A stretch of 64,000 nt of DNA from the NCBI RefSeq assembly GCF_905404315.1, contig NC_066296.1:2728001-2792000 (forward strand). Reading direction: 5' to 3'. Both the position numbers and the translations under genes were made by a program. This DNA is from Leptidea sinapis (Eukaryota; Arthropoda; Insecta; Lepidoptera; Pieridae). The notes beneath the pieces are model-generated. The model was not told the DNA's origin and searched no databases. It worked only from the letters and a program-made list of their open reading frames with translations. Shown here one piece after another: positions 1 through 11,790 of this stretch (position 1 is its first letter; every line of letters starts with the position of its first letter).

Positions 1-607
1 ACTAACTCTACGCGCATTTTCAACATGGTAAAAAATTGCAATACCTACATGAAAAAGTAGAGTTAGTTATTTAATTGCGTCACAGCATTAAAAATGATTT
101 TTATAATTTGGTGCTTATAATAGTTATTCTCGGGGCCAATCTCCAGATGGCGCTAGATTTCAAATAGACAGCTCATAATGCGTAGAGAGGGCTCTCTTTT
201 ACCTATATATTATTATACTCTTTGCCACTGACCAAGGTATAATTGATTGACAGTGAGCTAGGTACAACACTACTCCAACTTCAACAAAACGGTGGATTTC
301 AAATAATTTGGGGTTACTTATGTAGTAACTTTATGATTTTTTTAATACTAGTTAAAGAAAAGAACCAATGGCATATGAAAGTACAGTGACTATTATAAAA
401 CGTTTAAAACTATTAGACTTCAAAGCATATTCAAAATACTTACTTTTTTCCCCAAAAATCTTTTTAACGTCGATAATACCAAACACCGGCTTAATGGCGG
501 TAAGTAACTACTTTCAAATTGAATAGTCAGTAGTGACGTACAGAATACACTAGAAAATAGAATTTAACATCGCGGGAATTTTCGAAACCAGACTAATGGT
601 CTAGGAA
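1..607. other. AT-rich intergenic DNA, nothing recognised
   Basis: No open frame of note, no inverted repeat and no match to the repeat families seen elsewhere in the window. Confidence 0.5.
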
Positions 608-685
608 CATGTCGGCGTTAAGCCAGGGTTATCTCGATCATGGTCCATCACGCTGAAATAACACACTAATGATTTCGTAGTTTGA
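608..685 (+). repeat. Direct repeat copy 1 (TGTCGGCGTTAAGCCA family)
   Basis: This ~80-bp stretch starts TGTCGGCGTTAAGCCAGGG and recurs at 1278-1350 in the same orientation. Both copies share the segments CTCGATCATGG, GAAATAACACACTAA and a closing ATCACTCAC. Copy 2 lacks about 10 bases after ATCATGG. The pair could be LTR remnants or two copies of one repeat; the DNA between them shows no intact polyprotein. Confidence 0.6.
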
Positions 686-687
686 TC

Positions 688-812
688 ACTCACAAATATT
701 AGTAAGTTAGTAGATGGCGCTGCAAGCATGATTCGAAATGCAATTAAGAAAGACTTATTGCATTAAATAATGAAGTTTGATACAGAATAATGATATTAAT
801 TCTAATAGATAT
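688..812 (+). repeat. ~123-bp duplicated segment, copy 1
   Basis: The run from ACAAATATTAGTAAGTTAG to TTCTAATAGATATT is nearly identical to 2366-2490, differing at only a few positions. The high identity suggests a recent duplication or two young copies of one element. It contains AGATGGCGCTGCAAGCATG. Confidence 0.75.
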
Positions 813-984
813 TTAACAAATAAACATAAATTATGAAACATATATTTTTAAAGGGATTTCTGCAGTCTCATGAAAATGGACGAGCTTATTGCAATTAAAA
901 CATATGACTTGATCCTTGGTGAAGTGAATTAGGGGTATTTCTCAACAATTCAGAACAAATAAAAACAGAAAAAATACCTGTTGC

Positions 985-1277
985 CAGAGCATCCACTAAC
1001 TACCTCGGCATCGGCAGCTTCTAGACAAACCCTCCTGAAGAGCGCCCAAGCCTCTGACCGGAACTCGTTGCCAAACGTGTCAGCTCTTCCTTCAATCGTT
1101 CCCACGAGACCAGGTTTCGGCCCATGTCTTTGATCATCCTCTCAATTGCCTCTCAACGTCGTCACAAGATCCCTTCATTCGAACTTCATGGAGCTAAGGA
1201 GACCCATCACTTGATCCATGGTAAAGGTCAACCCATCTGGAGGCCCTAAGTCATGGGGCTGTGATCCCACCGCTGCT
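985..1277. other. GC-richer block, possible decayed retroelement coding
   Basis: This block is clearly richer in G and C than its flanks and lies between the two direct repeats at 608 and 1278. Read on the minus strand it gives short protein-like stretches broken by stops (for example SWERLKEEL and FGNEFRSEAWALF). That suggests a decayed mobile-element frame, but no family could be named. Confidence 0.3.
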
Positions 1278-1350
1278 GTCGGCGTTAAGCCAAGGTTTTC
1301 TCGATCATGGTGAAATAACACACTAAAGATTTCTTAGTTTTATCACTCAC
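1278..1350 (+). repeat. Direct repeat copy 2 (TGTCGGCGTTAAGCCA family)
   Basis: Second, slightly shorter copy of the repeat at 608-685, in the same orientation. Confidence 0.6.
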
Positions 1351-1916
1351 AATTACTAGTATAGAACTGGACTTGAACTGAACAGTCTTTACATAAAACA
1401 ACCGCTTTTATAGCTTCCATACAATAGATAAAACAGATATAGTAGATACAACCTGCCTTATTCATAATAAAACGCTTTTCGAAGGTATAACGCTGTTTTA
1501 GTTAAAACGTGTTTTAACTTTTGATCCTATCGAACGTTCGATAAAATTCTTTATTCATATTCGTTACATAAATCTCCCATAACTAATACGTCTCTATAGT
1601 ACGCAATGTTGATTTCGTACAAAAAAAACATGATTTTCACTAATATACTCGTAATGAGGAACTGTCAATGGAAACAGACATCTTTTCAATGTCAACGGTT
1701 TGTCAGTTGTCAAAAGTCGATGTCAAAATAATTTCAAACTTCAAAAATCAAAGTTTTGAAGTCTGTCGGTTGTCAATCCATGACGGATATCCAACAACTT
1801 TTAGCGGGAAGCTATTTATCATCACATTGTTTAACGAACAGCTATTGATCGATGTCGGCCTTGTTTTTTTGCGTTCAAGTGCTTAAAATAGGCTTAGAGA
1901 AGGGTCCTAGCTACTT

Positions 1917-2084
1917 TAGGCCGACCGTTTATCTGAGTCCTCGCCTGCGGGGTACAGGGGCGCGGGGGTATGACGACAAAGAGGAATGAGACAGGTGCAG
2001 GTACAGGCGGGCGAATTTTTGTAATCGCTCATTTCGCTAAGCGCCCTACCCCGCAAGCGAGGACTCAGATAAACGGTCGGCCTA
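1917..2084. mobile_element. MITE with ~38-bp terminal inverted repeats
   Basis: The left arm begins TAGGCCGACCGTTTATCTGA and the right arm ends in its reverse complement, TCAGATAAACGGTCGGCCTA. The arms extend about 38 bp (1917-1954 and 2047-2084) with one or two mismatches. The ~90-bp centre is GC-rich and non-coding, and the small frame at 1970-2182 only runs through it. Its size and structure fit a non-autonomous DNA transposon. The TA at each tip may be the target duplication. Confidence 0.75.
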
Positions 2085-2365
2085 TAATCTATATAAATTA
2101 CGTCAGCTTTATCGAAGAGATAATGAGCGTTTTAGCTCTAATACGCGATTATGAATACCATTTTTTAACAAGCGTATATTAGCGATGTTTTAAATCTCCG
2201 CTAAGCCATTATGAATAAGACAGAACAAAAGTCTTTTAAAAAAAACTAATAAAAATTAGGCACTGTAAAAGAATTCCTTAATATAGCTTCATATTTATAA
2301 TAAATGTTTTAGTGAATTTATATAACTTTAAGATTTATTTAATATGGTTTGTTCATCTAATTTGA

Positions 2366-2490
2366 ACAAATATTAGTAAGATAGTAGATGGCGCTGCAAG
2401 CATGATTCAAAATGCAATTAAGAAAGACTTATTGCATTAAATAATGAAGTTTGATACAGAATAATGATATTAATTCTAATAGATATTAAT
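2366..2490 (+). repeat. ~123-bp duplicated segment, copy 2
   Basis: Near-identical partner of 688-812, same orientation, about 1.68 kb apart. Confidence 0.75.
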
Positions 2491-3827
2491 TTAAATAATT
2501 ACATAGTAATTTGAGTATTTAAACAATAAATGAAACATCAAACATCTTCAAATCATTCAAACAGTCAATACAGTGTCTATTAAATATCAGACCTTAATAA
2601 ATAACGGTTTTATGTTTTACAAATAGTTATTTGTATTGTAATCTAATATATTTCGGTATTTATTTAATAATATATTCACTTTAACCATAATCTAAAACAT
2701 AAATATCAATAGTTGCAAACTATTGCCAAATTAGTGGCAATTTGCACCCATATACACATAGTGCTAAGGTTCAACAGGTTCCCCTATTTTTGTACGTTGT
2801 AAAATAATATTTAGTTGAGAGGTATATACGCAAAGAAATGACCTAATTAACGACCCATTTCGATAATTTGGAACTTCCTCAACTAGGCTGGAAGTCGTTT
2901 ATTGAGGCACATCGAAGCTCTCATGAAATAATTACGCACGCAGTTCCGAGGACTAGAAATACGTGCCTTTTGTATTGCCGCGAAGATTTTGTAGGTTTAC
3001 TGAAATATTTAAGGATACAGCGAGGCAAAATTACTAGTTTACTGAGTCTTATCATAATTATAAACAGTGTTTCAGTAATGAGGATTTGCATAATATAAGA
3101 TTAGGCCTATTTTATAAGAATTTGATAAAATTATAATTGCTACATCTTGTTGATATTATTAACGAATAATTTAAAGCAAAAGTGACACATGTTTTTGGTG
3201 TTTCGACATTTTACTATAGCTATTGATGATATATAAAGTTTAGTCCTATTTATCAATAGTTTCCCATGTTTTATCGACTTTTTTATTTAATAGAATGGCT
3301 GTTGAGATTCTTGTGTGTTCTTCTCACGAGCTCTACTGTTTCCGAACCTATGACAGATTCAGTAACTCAAAAGAAATGCGTTATACTGACTTGAGTTTGA
3401 CTTGTCTTTTAGGAATTAGTTCATTTGAATTTGACTTTGACTAAACTTTTCCCGCGTGAAGTCAGAATGAACTTTATAATATCGCGCACTCGGTTGGTTA
3501 TTATCATCGTCATAACTATACAAATAATGTAGTATAAAAGATAGATATAAAGTTTATCTACTTTATATACCAGATGCGATAAAAGTATAAATTTTGAATT
3601 ATGGATCAATTTGTTACTTCAAAATATGTGCGTTAAAAATAAATTATCAATTTTATTTTATTTATAGTTCACTATTTTGGCGATAATGACTTACACATAA
3701 AAGAGAGATATATGCTGTCTCTGGCTTTTTTGTAGGACTATTTTAGATAAACATTTCCATTATACACTATATATTTATAACTCCAATGCTTTTTGCGGCA
3801 CACACAGGCAGGTTTTTTTCCTAATTA
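2491..3827. other. AT-rich intergenic DNA, no gene recognised
   Basis: The short frames here have no recognisable protein features. A TTCTCACGAGCTCTACTGTT stretch near 3320 resembles the 3' ends of lepidopteran LINEs but is too short to call. Confidence 0.4.
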
Positions 3828-3829
3828 CT

Positions 3830-3879
3830 CGTTATATTTTGGATAATTCACACTATATCTTTTTAAATTATGCCTATGT
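3830..3879 (+). repeat. ~50-bp direct repeat, copy 1
   Basis: CGTTATATTTTGGATAATTC and the following bases to TATGCCTATG recur at 4089-4138 with a few changes. The intervening ~210 bp contains GTTTAAAAAGAAAAAATCTAT-like tandem wording (4018-4060). Confidence 0.6.
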
Positions 3880-4088
3880 ACTAGTCTGTAAAGTAAACAA
3901 TATTATTATATTACTTTTGCGTGAAAGAGTAACACATACTCTTAGAAAATTTGCATTTAAAATATTAGTAGGATGTATATTTTTAATTCCTACGGTTTTT
4001 TCGGAGTACGAAAATGGAAACAAATCTATGTTTAAAAAGAAAAAATCTATGTTTGAAAAGATATGTTTCCTACTAACTTGACACTGAT

Positions 4089-4138
4089 CGTTATATTTTG
4101 GATAATTCACACAATATCTTTATAAATTATAGCCTATG
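4089..4138 (+). repeat. ~50-bp direct repeat, copy 2
   Basis: Partner of 3830-3879. It is followed at about 4138-4160 by a short tandem run of GGTTATA units. Confidence 0.6.
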
Positions 4139-4194
4139 GGTTATAGGTTATAGGTTATCACGGGCTATTATCCGCAACTCGACGACTACAGCGC

Positions 4195-4720
4195 GCCTAT
4201 TTTGCGTGGTGAGGTGGGCGGCTAATCCTGCCAACCCAGCTCCTCAAGGTATTCTATCAAACCTCTGATGTCACCCATGACCTCGGGGAGAGTCCTCGGT
4301 GACCCCAGGTGTTTGGCCCGGTATGTGGCCACACACACTCCAGAATGACGTGTGCGGCTGTTTCATCTGCCTCCATGCAGGCTCTGCACAGTGGACTGTC
4401 GGTGACACTATATTAAACAGATGCTTGTTTAAAGGGCCGTGACCCGTTAGTACATGAGTTATTTTCCGTAACCTAGGTCGTGGAAGTTTTACTAGCTTGC
4501 GAGAGAGCTTGGGGTCTATTTGAGGTAGAGCTTCTTTTGCTTGTCTACACCCACTCACTTCCATCCAGTACTTATTATGTAATTCCTTGGTGTGTTGACG
4601 TATTACCATCGCAGGCCAGCTAGGCGGGAGAGGGATAGTTGGTTCTGGTCCTTTTGCTGCCATAGCTGAGCAAACAAATTGTCTCGCACAGACGACATCA
4701 GTCTGCACTCTGCATCAGTA
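4195..4720 (-). mobile_element. LINE C-terminal fragment (RNase H-side region)
   Basis: The minus-strand frame at 4271-4708 contains KYWMEVSGCRQAKEALPQ, followed by LPRPRLRKITHVLTGHGPLN and then KHLFNIV. This is the pattern seen at the C-terminal end of jockey/R1-type LINE polyproteins: a cysteine-containing W...GC.Q.K block, then an L.GH..LN.HL block. Beyond the frame (4195-4270), wording such as MGDIRGLIEYLEELGWQD continues the same tail. The rest of the element is missing, so this is a 5'-truncated, inactive copy. Exact clade uncertain. Confidence 0.7.
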
Positions 4721-6289
4721 TTCCAAATAGACACGTTCTAAAGATCCCACTCGATCAGAATTAAATAATTATTAAACTTTTTTAGGATCGTTGTGATTTA
4801 AAACTCTATGAAAAGAAAAAACAAGACGCTAGAGTCATAAATAGGTAAATGTATAGGATTCAACCGGCGAGAGAATTAGATAGAATACATTACACGTTCT
4901 CGGTCTCTAGAAATGATTTAAAGCGACAGTATAAAGAGACGGACAGATAAATTCATAAGATTTAACGTGGGTGAAAATGAGATAGGTAGAATTATGTTGT
5001 GTTTTGGTATCAAGCGATCATCGTTGAAGAAGATATTGCCTTATGTATGACGCGAGTATACTTTAATACGTTCTGATGTCATGCGCACCACGTATTACAA
5101 CAAAGACGCCAGGAGAACATAAATATGGTAGCGGTGATAGTAATGTCTTTCATAGCGGCTGAAATCATGTGTCAGCAATATGTACCAGGACTTTATATGC
5201 AGTTTAGAGGCTTAATGTAAATTTTGATCGTGATCAATTTTATAGGAGATTTCATTTCTTACGCTATTGTTATTTAAATTGAAGCGTCTTTAATTAATAT
5301 CACTATCACCAACACGTATCTATGTTGTACGACCATTAACCCGAACATAAGTAAAAAGCAGTTATTATTTTATCTTCACAAAAAAACACTTATTTTTCTC
5401 TCCCTCACATCATATTTTGATGAAAGTAATATGAAATACGATGTTATATTTCTGATTTACTTTACTTAAGAATGAGATGAACAAGAGTTCAAAAATAGAT
5501 TTAAAATACAGAATAAAATAAACACTATTAATTGCTGGAAGATTGTGTCTGACAATGCATCCGGGGGCATAGTTTCAGTTTTCGCTAAGAACAAAGGAGG
5601 TAAAAATAACATAGCAACCCAATCTTACCCACATTTTTGCAATCACCACCTTAAAACAGTGCAGCACACCTTGTTGTTCCTTATGGGGACGCAGATATCT
5701 CAACCGAGTGACGTTGCGTGTTTGAAACAGCCCAGGTACAAAATTGAGATTTTTTTTCTCCTTTCGGGAGTATCCGTGTTTCATTACGTGTTTCGTACAT
5801 TCGTAAGGGAGGATAACTACAATTATAGTATCCGCAGTTTTGAGGGTAGCGACCTGCCTACTCATTGACTGCACCTAGATTTTTGAGGATCAGTTTCACG
5901 TCTATCAGTGTTTCATTGTCCCACAGTGGTAACAGTTACCGGATTCATCTTTGACAGTTGATGACCTACTTGCATCCTTTTGTCGATAACAACTGCTGTA
6001 ATCGTCCCACCAAACTACAAAGTAGAAGATTGGGATAGGATACATTCTCTTTTAACCACTGCGAATGGAGTGATGCACCGATAACCCCATGCCTATATTA
6101 CTAGGTGACATAGCCTCACAGATTTCATGTCAAATTCAATGCCGCATATGCTTTCTTACACGGCAAGATTGTATTAAAACTCTATAAAGGAGAGTTAAGC
6201 TCTGTTGCGGATTACCGCAAATTACTCTTCTTAGTAAAATCCTCGAACAGAAAAGAGTTTAACATAAAACGAAACATCAAGAAAGCCTA
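4721..6289. other. Intergenic DNA, no supported gene
   Basis: Overlapping frames on both strands at 5545-5874 have no recognisable domain. The rest is AT-rich with no repeat I could match inside the window. Confidence 0.4.
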
Positions 6290-6580
6290 ATTGCTAGAAC
6301 CGACAACCCAAGATCTTGCCTTGGTGCAGGAAAGTGAGGAGACCTGACCCCAAAAAAATGGGATTCAGGGAAGGCAGAAAAAGAAGAAGAAGTAAAGTAC
6401 TTAAAGATGCAATTTTGCTAGGATGACAAAGATGGTAAGTTTGATCCCCACAAGATGGACCAATGATTTGGTCAAAATCGACGGGATAGGTTGGATGTGG
6501 GCAGTGTAGAATCAATCATCGTAGAGATCTTTGGGAGAGGCCTTTGTCCAGCAGTGAACGTCTTTCGGCTGAAATGATGA
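6290..6580 (+). mobile_element. RTE-type LINE tail fragment
   Basis: 6425-6580 carries the decayed 3' end seen in better copies at 13.3, 32.5, 45.3 and 54.5 kb: CCCCACAAGATGGACCAATG (R..TRWTDD region), then GGTTGGATGTGGGCAGTG, then GAGGCCTTTGTCCAGCAGTG and the terminal CGGCTGAAATGATGATG. 6290-6420 is an adjoining LINE-like segment with AAGTGAGGAGACCTGACCCC. Truncated and mutated. Confidence 0.7.
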
Positions 6581-7104
6581 TGTTGACTCTTCTTATAGAA
6601 TAACAACTGTAATCTCACTCAATGCACCAGTCGAGCCCCCAACATGCAGGTTTTATAGTGCTTAATCGTGAGTACACTAAGGCTAGTGAAACGCAGGAGC
6701 ATCCCAAGCACCGTGAGGCTCAAGAATCCATCCAAAAAGTGCGTGGAACTAGTGAGACTCGTCCTAGAACCGGGGAGGCTACATTTGTGCCGTCAGTGCT
6801 GCTCAGTCTGACATCCAAGACTAAAAGTGCAGGTACAGTAGTCTGGTATAAGACTCAAAAAGAGATTAAAAAGATCTGGGTACAGATGAGTTTAATATGA
6901 TAGGTATCAGCGCGTGGGGAAGGGTGGATATCTTAATTCTGCAGTGATAGTGTACTGCGCATCATGCATCCCCAGTCTTTTAGGAATTCTTCAAGCCACT
7001 GTCAATGATCTGAAACTGTTTCAGACTGCTGGACTCGTAACCCAGACGCGGGTCAGTTGTTTGGCTTCAGTCACACGCGCACCGTAAGAAGGCGAAAGGT
7101 GAGA
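6581..7104. other. Unassigned open frame and flanks
   Basis: A 92-codon frame at 6622-6900 (+) is rich in E, K, S and T and has no motif I recognise. GC content is moderately raised. It probably belongs to a decayed repeat; no function is proposed. Confidence 0.3.
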
Positions 7105-7496
7105 GCGGGGCCGCGGCGGAAAGACATAGATTCCAAAAAATAACAATAATCGTAATTAGATTAATTAATTAGATTGTGTAATAAAATCATATGATTAAAT
7201 AATAAAACTCAAAGTAAATGGTTGTAGTAATTACTTCATCATTTCAGCCTGATTGTATTTAGGCTGAAGTAGTATTATTTAAACACTGGCTGTGATCCCT
7301 CTGGCGTTGCAAGACAGTGTTAATGGCGGCGAACAGTTAGTACAAGTACAACATATCCGGTGTTATTACAAAAAATAATTTAAACATGGCTTAGACACAT
7401 GTTTTGTTAAACAGTGTCCTAACTATAGCAACGTCAATGAAGTAACAAAAACGACGTCTAAAATGGAGTTTATCTTTTTCTATTACAAAACAGTGT

Positions 7497-7700
7497 TTAG
7501 TGAATGCGTTTAAACCATAAATACGGTGCGATCATTAGCAGCCCCTCTCCAGTCGCAACATTGATACTACGAGCTGTTTCTGCCGCGTTAGTTCCGCGTC
7601 GGAACTCGTATTCGAAAATCACTCGAATTTTCGAAATATCCATCTTTCTTGTCTTAGCTGAATAATAAAACAACTGAAGATCTATATTCAAATGTTGCAA
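7497..7700 (-). mobile_element. Mariner transposase N-terminal fragment
   Basis: The minus-strand frame contains MDISKIRVIFEYEFRRGTNA followed by AETARSIN and GEG. This is the first helix-turn-helix segment of mariner-family transposases, whose usual form is a charged start, then YEFRRG, then A.ETA..IN. The frame degrades after GEG, and no catalytic DDE/D region follows downstream. A dead, 3'-truncated copy. Confidence 0.8.
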
Positions 7701-8045
7701 AAGTTGTTGTTTATTAAAAGAAGAATTACATAGGTACCATGTGAAAAAATTTTCACTCTAAAATCTCAAACTACCTATAACAATAAAATCGTAATTTCAT
7801 ACTTTATCCCGTATTAGTAAAATATTGTAGTTGAAGTTTATATATTATAGTATATTTCAATGAATGAATCAAAATCCCAGTTCATTGAACAGTTGGGTTC
7901 AACAAGTCCATCGGTAAGACGTACATGTTATCTTTATTATTACTTTTCTGATTATAATATTTCCACTCATATTGCGACTGATGTTTTGTAGGAAACGCTT
8001 TCGGTAGACATAATATTAATATATTTTATATCTCTTGCTTTCCGT

Positions 8046-8460
8046 GAAATTAAAAAAAAAATAACAAAAAAACAACCGACTTCAAAAACACTATTCCAAA
8101 ACAATAGAATATAATATGCACTAAAAAGTATTTAAATGATTGCGTATTTTTATACAATCTAATTATTAAATTTAATTCTAGTTACGATTCTTGTTATTTT
8201 TGGAATCGGTGTCCTTCCGCCGCGACCTGCTGTCGCCTCTCGCCTCCTCACGACTCAAGCACATCACACCTATAGATATGTGTGTAGTTATAAACCTATG
8301 TTGGATGACACCGACTCCAAAAATTACAATAATCGTAACTATAATTAGATTTATTAATATGATTGTATAAAAATACGCAATTATTTAAATACTTTTTAGT
8401 GCATATTATATCTATTGTTATGGAATAATGTTTTTGAAGTCGGTTGTTTTTTTGTTATTT
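8046..8460. mobile_element. Inverted-repeat element of the ACCGACTTCAAAAA family
   Basis: A left arm of about 160 bp (AACAACCGACTTCAAAAACA, then AATATGCACTAAAAAGTATT, then GGAATCGGTGTC) is matched by its reverse complement at about 8310-8460. The ~100-bp centre is GC-rich and non-coding. Related segments occur at 7105, 16160, 29443, 46434 and 57454. A non-autonomous DNA transposon, possibly a helitron relative; class not proven. Confidence 0.7.
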
Positions 8461-8735
8461 TTTGATTTTTAGTGAATTTGAAGTACAATAAGAATTTGTC
8501 TAAATATGTGTAGATATACTAAATTTTTCAATGCAGCAATGAACGTTACTTTGCCATAGATTCCGTAATCAAAACCTAACCAAACTCTCACCAAACTATA
8601 TTTGAAGTATATCCTTTCAAATAAAAAAAGAATTATCAAAATCGGTTCACCCAGTCGAAAGTTTTGAGGTAACAAACATAAAAAAATACTGACGAATTGA
8701 GAACCTCCTCCTTTTTTGAAGTCGGTTAAAAAAAA
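8461..8735. repeat. Outer part of the ACCGACTTC repeat (GGTGAACCGATTTTGAT segment)
   Basis: On the minus strand this reads GTTACCTCAAAACTTTCGAC, then GGGTGAACCGATTTTGATAA, then a TTTATTTGAAAG stretch, ending at AACCGACTTCAAAAAAGGAG. The same order is seen at 16440-16560, 29700-29790 and 46434-46570. Confidence 0.65.
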
Positions 8736-9055
8736 AAGAACGGGTGTAACAAACTCAGCGGGCTTTTCTTTTTATATGAAAATATGATTACAATATAAAA
8801 TCGTACAATAAAATTTATTGTCTAATAGCCTGTGCGCCGTCGCTCAATTCCCAGTCAGTGGTATCATTAAGAAACTCATTTATGTTATAGTAACCTTTAC
8901 CACACAAACGTTTTGTAACAATTCTTTTGAATTTCGTAATAAATACATTTGATTTGAACATTATCTGAGAGCTTGTAGTAAGCATCGCCCCACAAAAGAC
9001 TAACTAACTCGACTTAGTCGAGTAGTAGGCATTATAAGTTTATGTTTATTCCTGG
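8736..9055 (-). mobile_element. LINE 3' end with C-terminal coding remnant
   Basis: Minus-strand wording corresponds to the 19805-20275 copy: a tract encoding TTRLSRVS-like residues (8990-9030 holds CTCGACTTAGTCGAGTAGTA), then a stretch with LNDTTDWE-like residues, then a poorly coding tail ending in CCCGCTGAGTTTGTTACACC. The arrangement is of a 5'-truncated jockey-like element. Confidence 0.6.
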
Positions 9056-9060
9056 TGTCA

Positions 9061-10440
9061 ACATTGTATTTACAAAATCATTACAGTCTTTTACATTCCC
9101 CACCATTTAGAAACAAGCAAATTCCTATACATAAAAAAGGAGACAAAGAGAATGTTTTAAATTACCGACCAATCTCTATATTGAGTCACTTTTCTAAAAT
9201 ATTTGAGAAATTTGTATACCCAGTACTAAAAAATCATTTTCTGTCTATCTTAATAAATCAACTTCAAGTAACTTAATAATTTAACTTTAATAACAGATCT
9301 TACTGAAAGCGTTGACAAAAAGCTACAAATTGACGTGATCTACACAGATTTCAGTAGTGCTTTCGACAAAGTATACCATAATATTTTATTACAAAAATTA
9401 GAACATTATGGAAACACTGGAAATTTACCAAATTGGCTCGGTTCATATTTATGCAATAGGACCCATTATGTAACCACATTAGGGTTAACATACGAAACAT
9501 TTTCCCCAACATCCGGCGTTCTTCGGGGATCTCATCTAGGTCCTATTTTATTTCTTGATTTTATAAGCGATATATCAAATTTTATAAAAAAATAGTAACC
9601 ACATAATATTTGCTGACGACTTATAAATATATCAAACAATTAAACGCCTTCTGATGCTTCACTTCTTCAGTCCAATTTGGATTCTATAAACAGATGGTGT
9701 CTCATAAACAAAATGAACCCTAATGCAAAGAAATGTTTATCAATACAATTTATATGAAACAAAAAGAAAATTATTTCCTTCGTAAACAGCATATCGATTA
9801 TACCCCTAGAAAGATTTAGGAACTCTATTGGACAAAAGTTTAAGATTTGTTGAACATATCAATAAAATTGCTACCAAGTCATGGAAACTCCTAGGATTTT
9901 TGAAGGGGACGTGTAAAGATTTTGTTCATGCAAAGTCAATAATTGTCCTTTATAACGCTTTCATTTACAGTAAATTAGAATTCACATCTGTTACATAGAA
10001 CCCCCCATACAAGGTACACATAAATAGACTTGAACGCATTCAACGCAACTTTACTCGATTTTTGGCTTTTAAGGATCGGAGTTGTCTATACCGTGCTGCC
10101 TATGATTCAAGGCTCAAACATTTTAAATTCCAGTCACTCGAATGTCGACGAAACATAGTAGATGTCATAACATTTTACAAAATTGTTAATGGAAAATTAA
10201 AATGTCCAAACCTTATAGCAAATATTAATCTATATGTTCCTCACATCATTCCAAGACAACCCATTAATAACTCCTTCTATCATATCACACAGTAGAACGA
10301 ACCTAGGTTTAAATTCGCCCCTCAACAGAATGAAACGATCATATAACAAACTGCAAGCTGGTAGTGGCACTATCGATATCTTCCGATATAATGAAGGGTC
10401 CAAGTTTATAAGTGAACTAAAACAACTGATGTCATAAATT
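9061..10440 (+). mobile_element. Degenerate LINE reverse transcriptase
   Basis: Pieces in several frames follow the order of a non-LTR reverse transcriptase. First come IPIHKKGDKENVLNYRPISI and LSHFSKIFEKFVY (finger region), then VIYTDFSSAFDKVYHNILLQ (motif A, with its Asp), then TSGVLRGSHLGPILFL (motif B). FADD follows at 9609-9620 (motif C), directly before a stop. C-terminal blocks LYRAAYDSRLKHFKF and TFYKIVNGKLKCPNL follow to 10437. At least four frame breaks or stops interrupt it, so it is inactive. No endonuclease or ORF1 is visible upstream. Jockey/CR1-like; the clade needs a tree. Confidence 0.85.
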
Positions 10441-10929
10441 AGCTTAATGTTTTTTTTTATTTAATTTTAATTTTTTAACCATAGTTATAAATTATGAATA
10501 ATTATTAGTTATTTATAATATTTATTAGTTTATAATTTGAATAGTTATTAATGCTTAGTGTAAGATCAATAATGTATCAACATAATAAATAAATTATGGT
10601 TAGCACAGTTTCTAGAAAATTCACTTATGTGCCTATGTACATCTATGTATCGTCCCTTTATTATTAATAATAATATTCTAGTGATGCTTGTTTTACACAC
10701 CGTAACAAAACGACTATGTGACGTCATCAGACCCAGAGATAATATATAATATATAAATTTGACCGTAACTTCGCTACTTCCGCTCAAACCTATTGTCATG
10801 CTAGACTAGATAGACAAGTTGTGAATATTAATTGGGGATTTAACTTTCCAATTATCAGAGTTAATGATCAATACAATAGGATTGTTAAAAATACTATATT
10901 CAACGATTCTCTACCTAAATAAATGTAAT

Positions 10930-11220
10930 ATTAATTCAAACAAGACAAATCTTATAACTGTTTTTACAATACTATGATTACAATTAAATAAAACTATCAT
11001 TACGGGGAAGCGTACCAAAAATACTGGCAGCATTTCCGAGTTGGATAACTAGGCTGATCCGTTGACCGAAATAGTTGCCAGCGCTTGGGTTTCCTGTAGC
11101 CCTATTGAGGCGCGAAGATACTACTTACGGTACTTTGCACATTCTCCGCGCCTCTAGGCCCCACAGGCATAGTGTCTCGACACCAAACGGCACAAAGAAG
11201 TAAGACTCACTGAGATTACT
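10930..11220 (-). mobile_element. Reverse transcriptase C-terminal tail fragment, copy 1
   Basis: This matches the tail at 30816-31055. Minus-strand wording includes FVPFGVET.., EARR, and QR..AASI(L/F)GTLPR-like residues. The 3' flank CAAATCTTATAACTG...ACAATACTATGATTAC is shared with the copies at 30.8 and 55.3 kb. 5'-truncated LINE or related retroelement. Confidence 0.65.
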
Positions 11221-11338
11221 GAGTTTCGAAGCAGCTGTGAACGTTTTCAGAGGGCCGGGAATCTTTCTATACGTGTTTTATTTATAGAATATCAAATATT
11301 AGAGTTAATTAAAAAAAATACTACTACTTGGTAAGTAA

Positions 11339-11790
11339 TTGTCGGGGACCCAGTGCTCTGTGAACGGCTGGATCAGAGAGACGGCGTTGCGTAGAGACGT
11401 CGCTTCATTGTGTGTCTTCTACCGCATTTATCACGGGGAGTGTTCCGAAGAGCTGTTTAACCTGATTCCTGCCGCCAAATTCCACCTTCGCACGACACGC
11501 CACAAATTAGGATATCATCCACACCATCTGGATGTGTGGCGGTCCTCCACAGTGCAGTTTTCAATGAGCTTTCTTCCTCGTACTACAAAGCTGTGGAATG
11601 AGCTTCCTTGTGCGGTGTTTCCGGGACGATACGACATGGTTACCTTCAAAAAAAAGCGCGTACACCTTCCTTGAAGGCCGGCAACGCTCTTGTGATTCTG
11701 GTGTTGCAAGAGAATGTGGGCGGCGGTGATCACTTAACACCAGGTGACCCGTACGCTCGTTAGTCCTCCTATTCCATAAAAAAAGTATAC
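11339..11790 (+). mobile_element. Jockey-like LINE C-terminus and 3' end
   Basis: The frame at 11339-11674 reads RRDVASLCVFYRIYHGECSE, then LIPAAKFHLRTTRHKLGYHP, then FLPRTTKLWNELPCAVFPGR, and ends at a frameshift before the EGRQR block. The 3' end GTGATCACTTAACACCAGGTGACCC...TCCATAAAAAAAG is shared with copies at 20668, 42275, 56745 and 59735. This is a typical 5'-truncated insertion. Confidence 0.85.

Noticed and set aside
2868..3098. 76-codon frame as a gene
   Set aside because: The sequence gives no motif, and codon use is that of the AT-rich background.
5545..5874. Overlapping 107- and 99-codon frames on both strands, considered as a pogo/Tigger transposase piece
   Set aside because: DNAS and QPSDVA wording loosely recalls a DDE transposase, but spacing and neighbouring residues do not fit, and the opposite strand is open too.
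6622..6900. 92-codon plus-strand frame as a small gene
   Set aside because: No domain, no splice or promoter support, and it sits among decayed LINE pieces.
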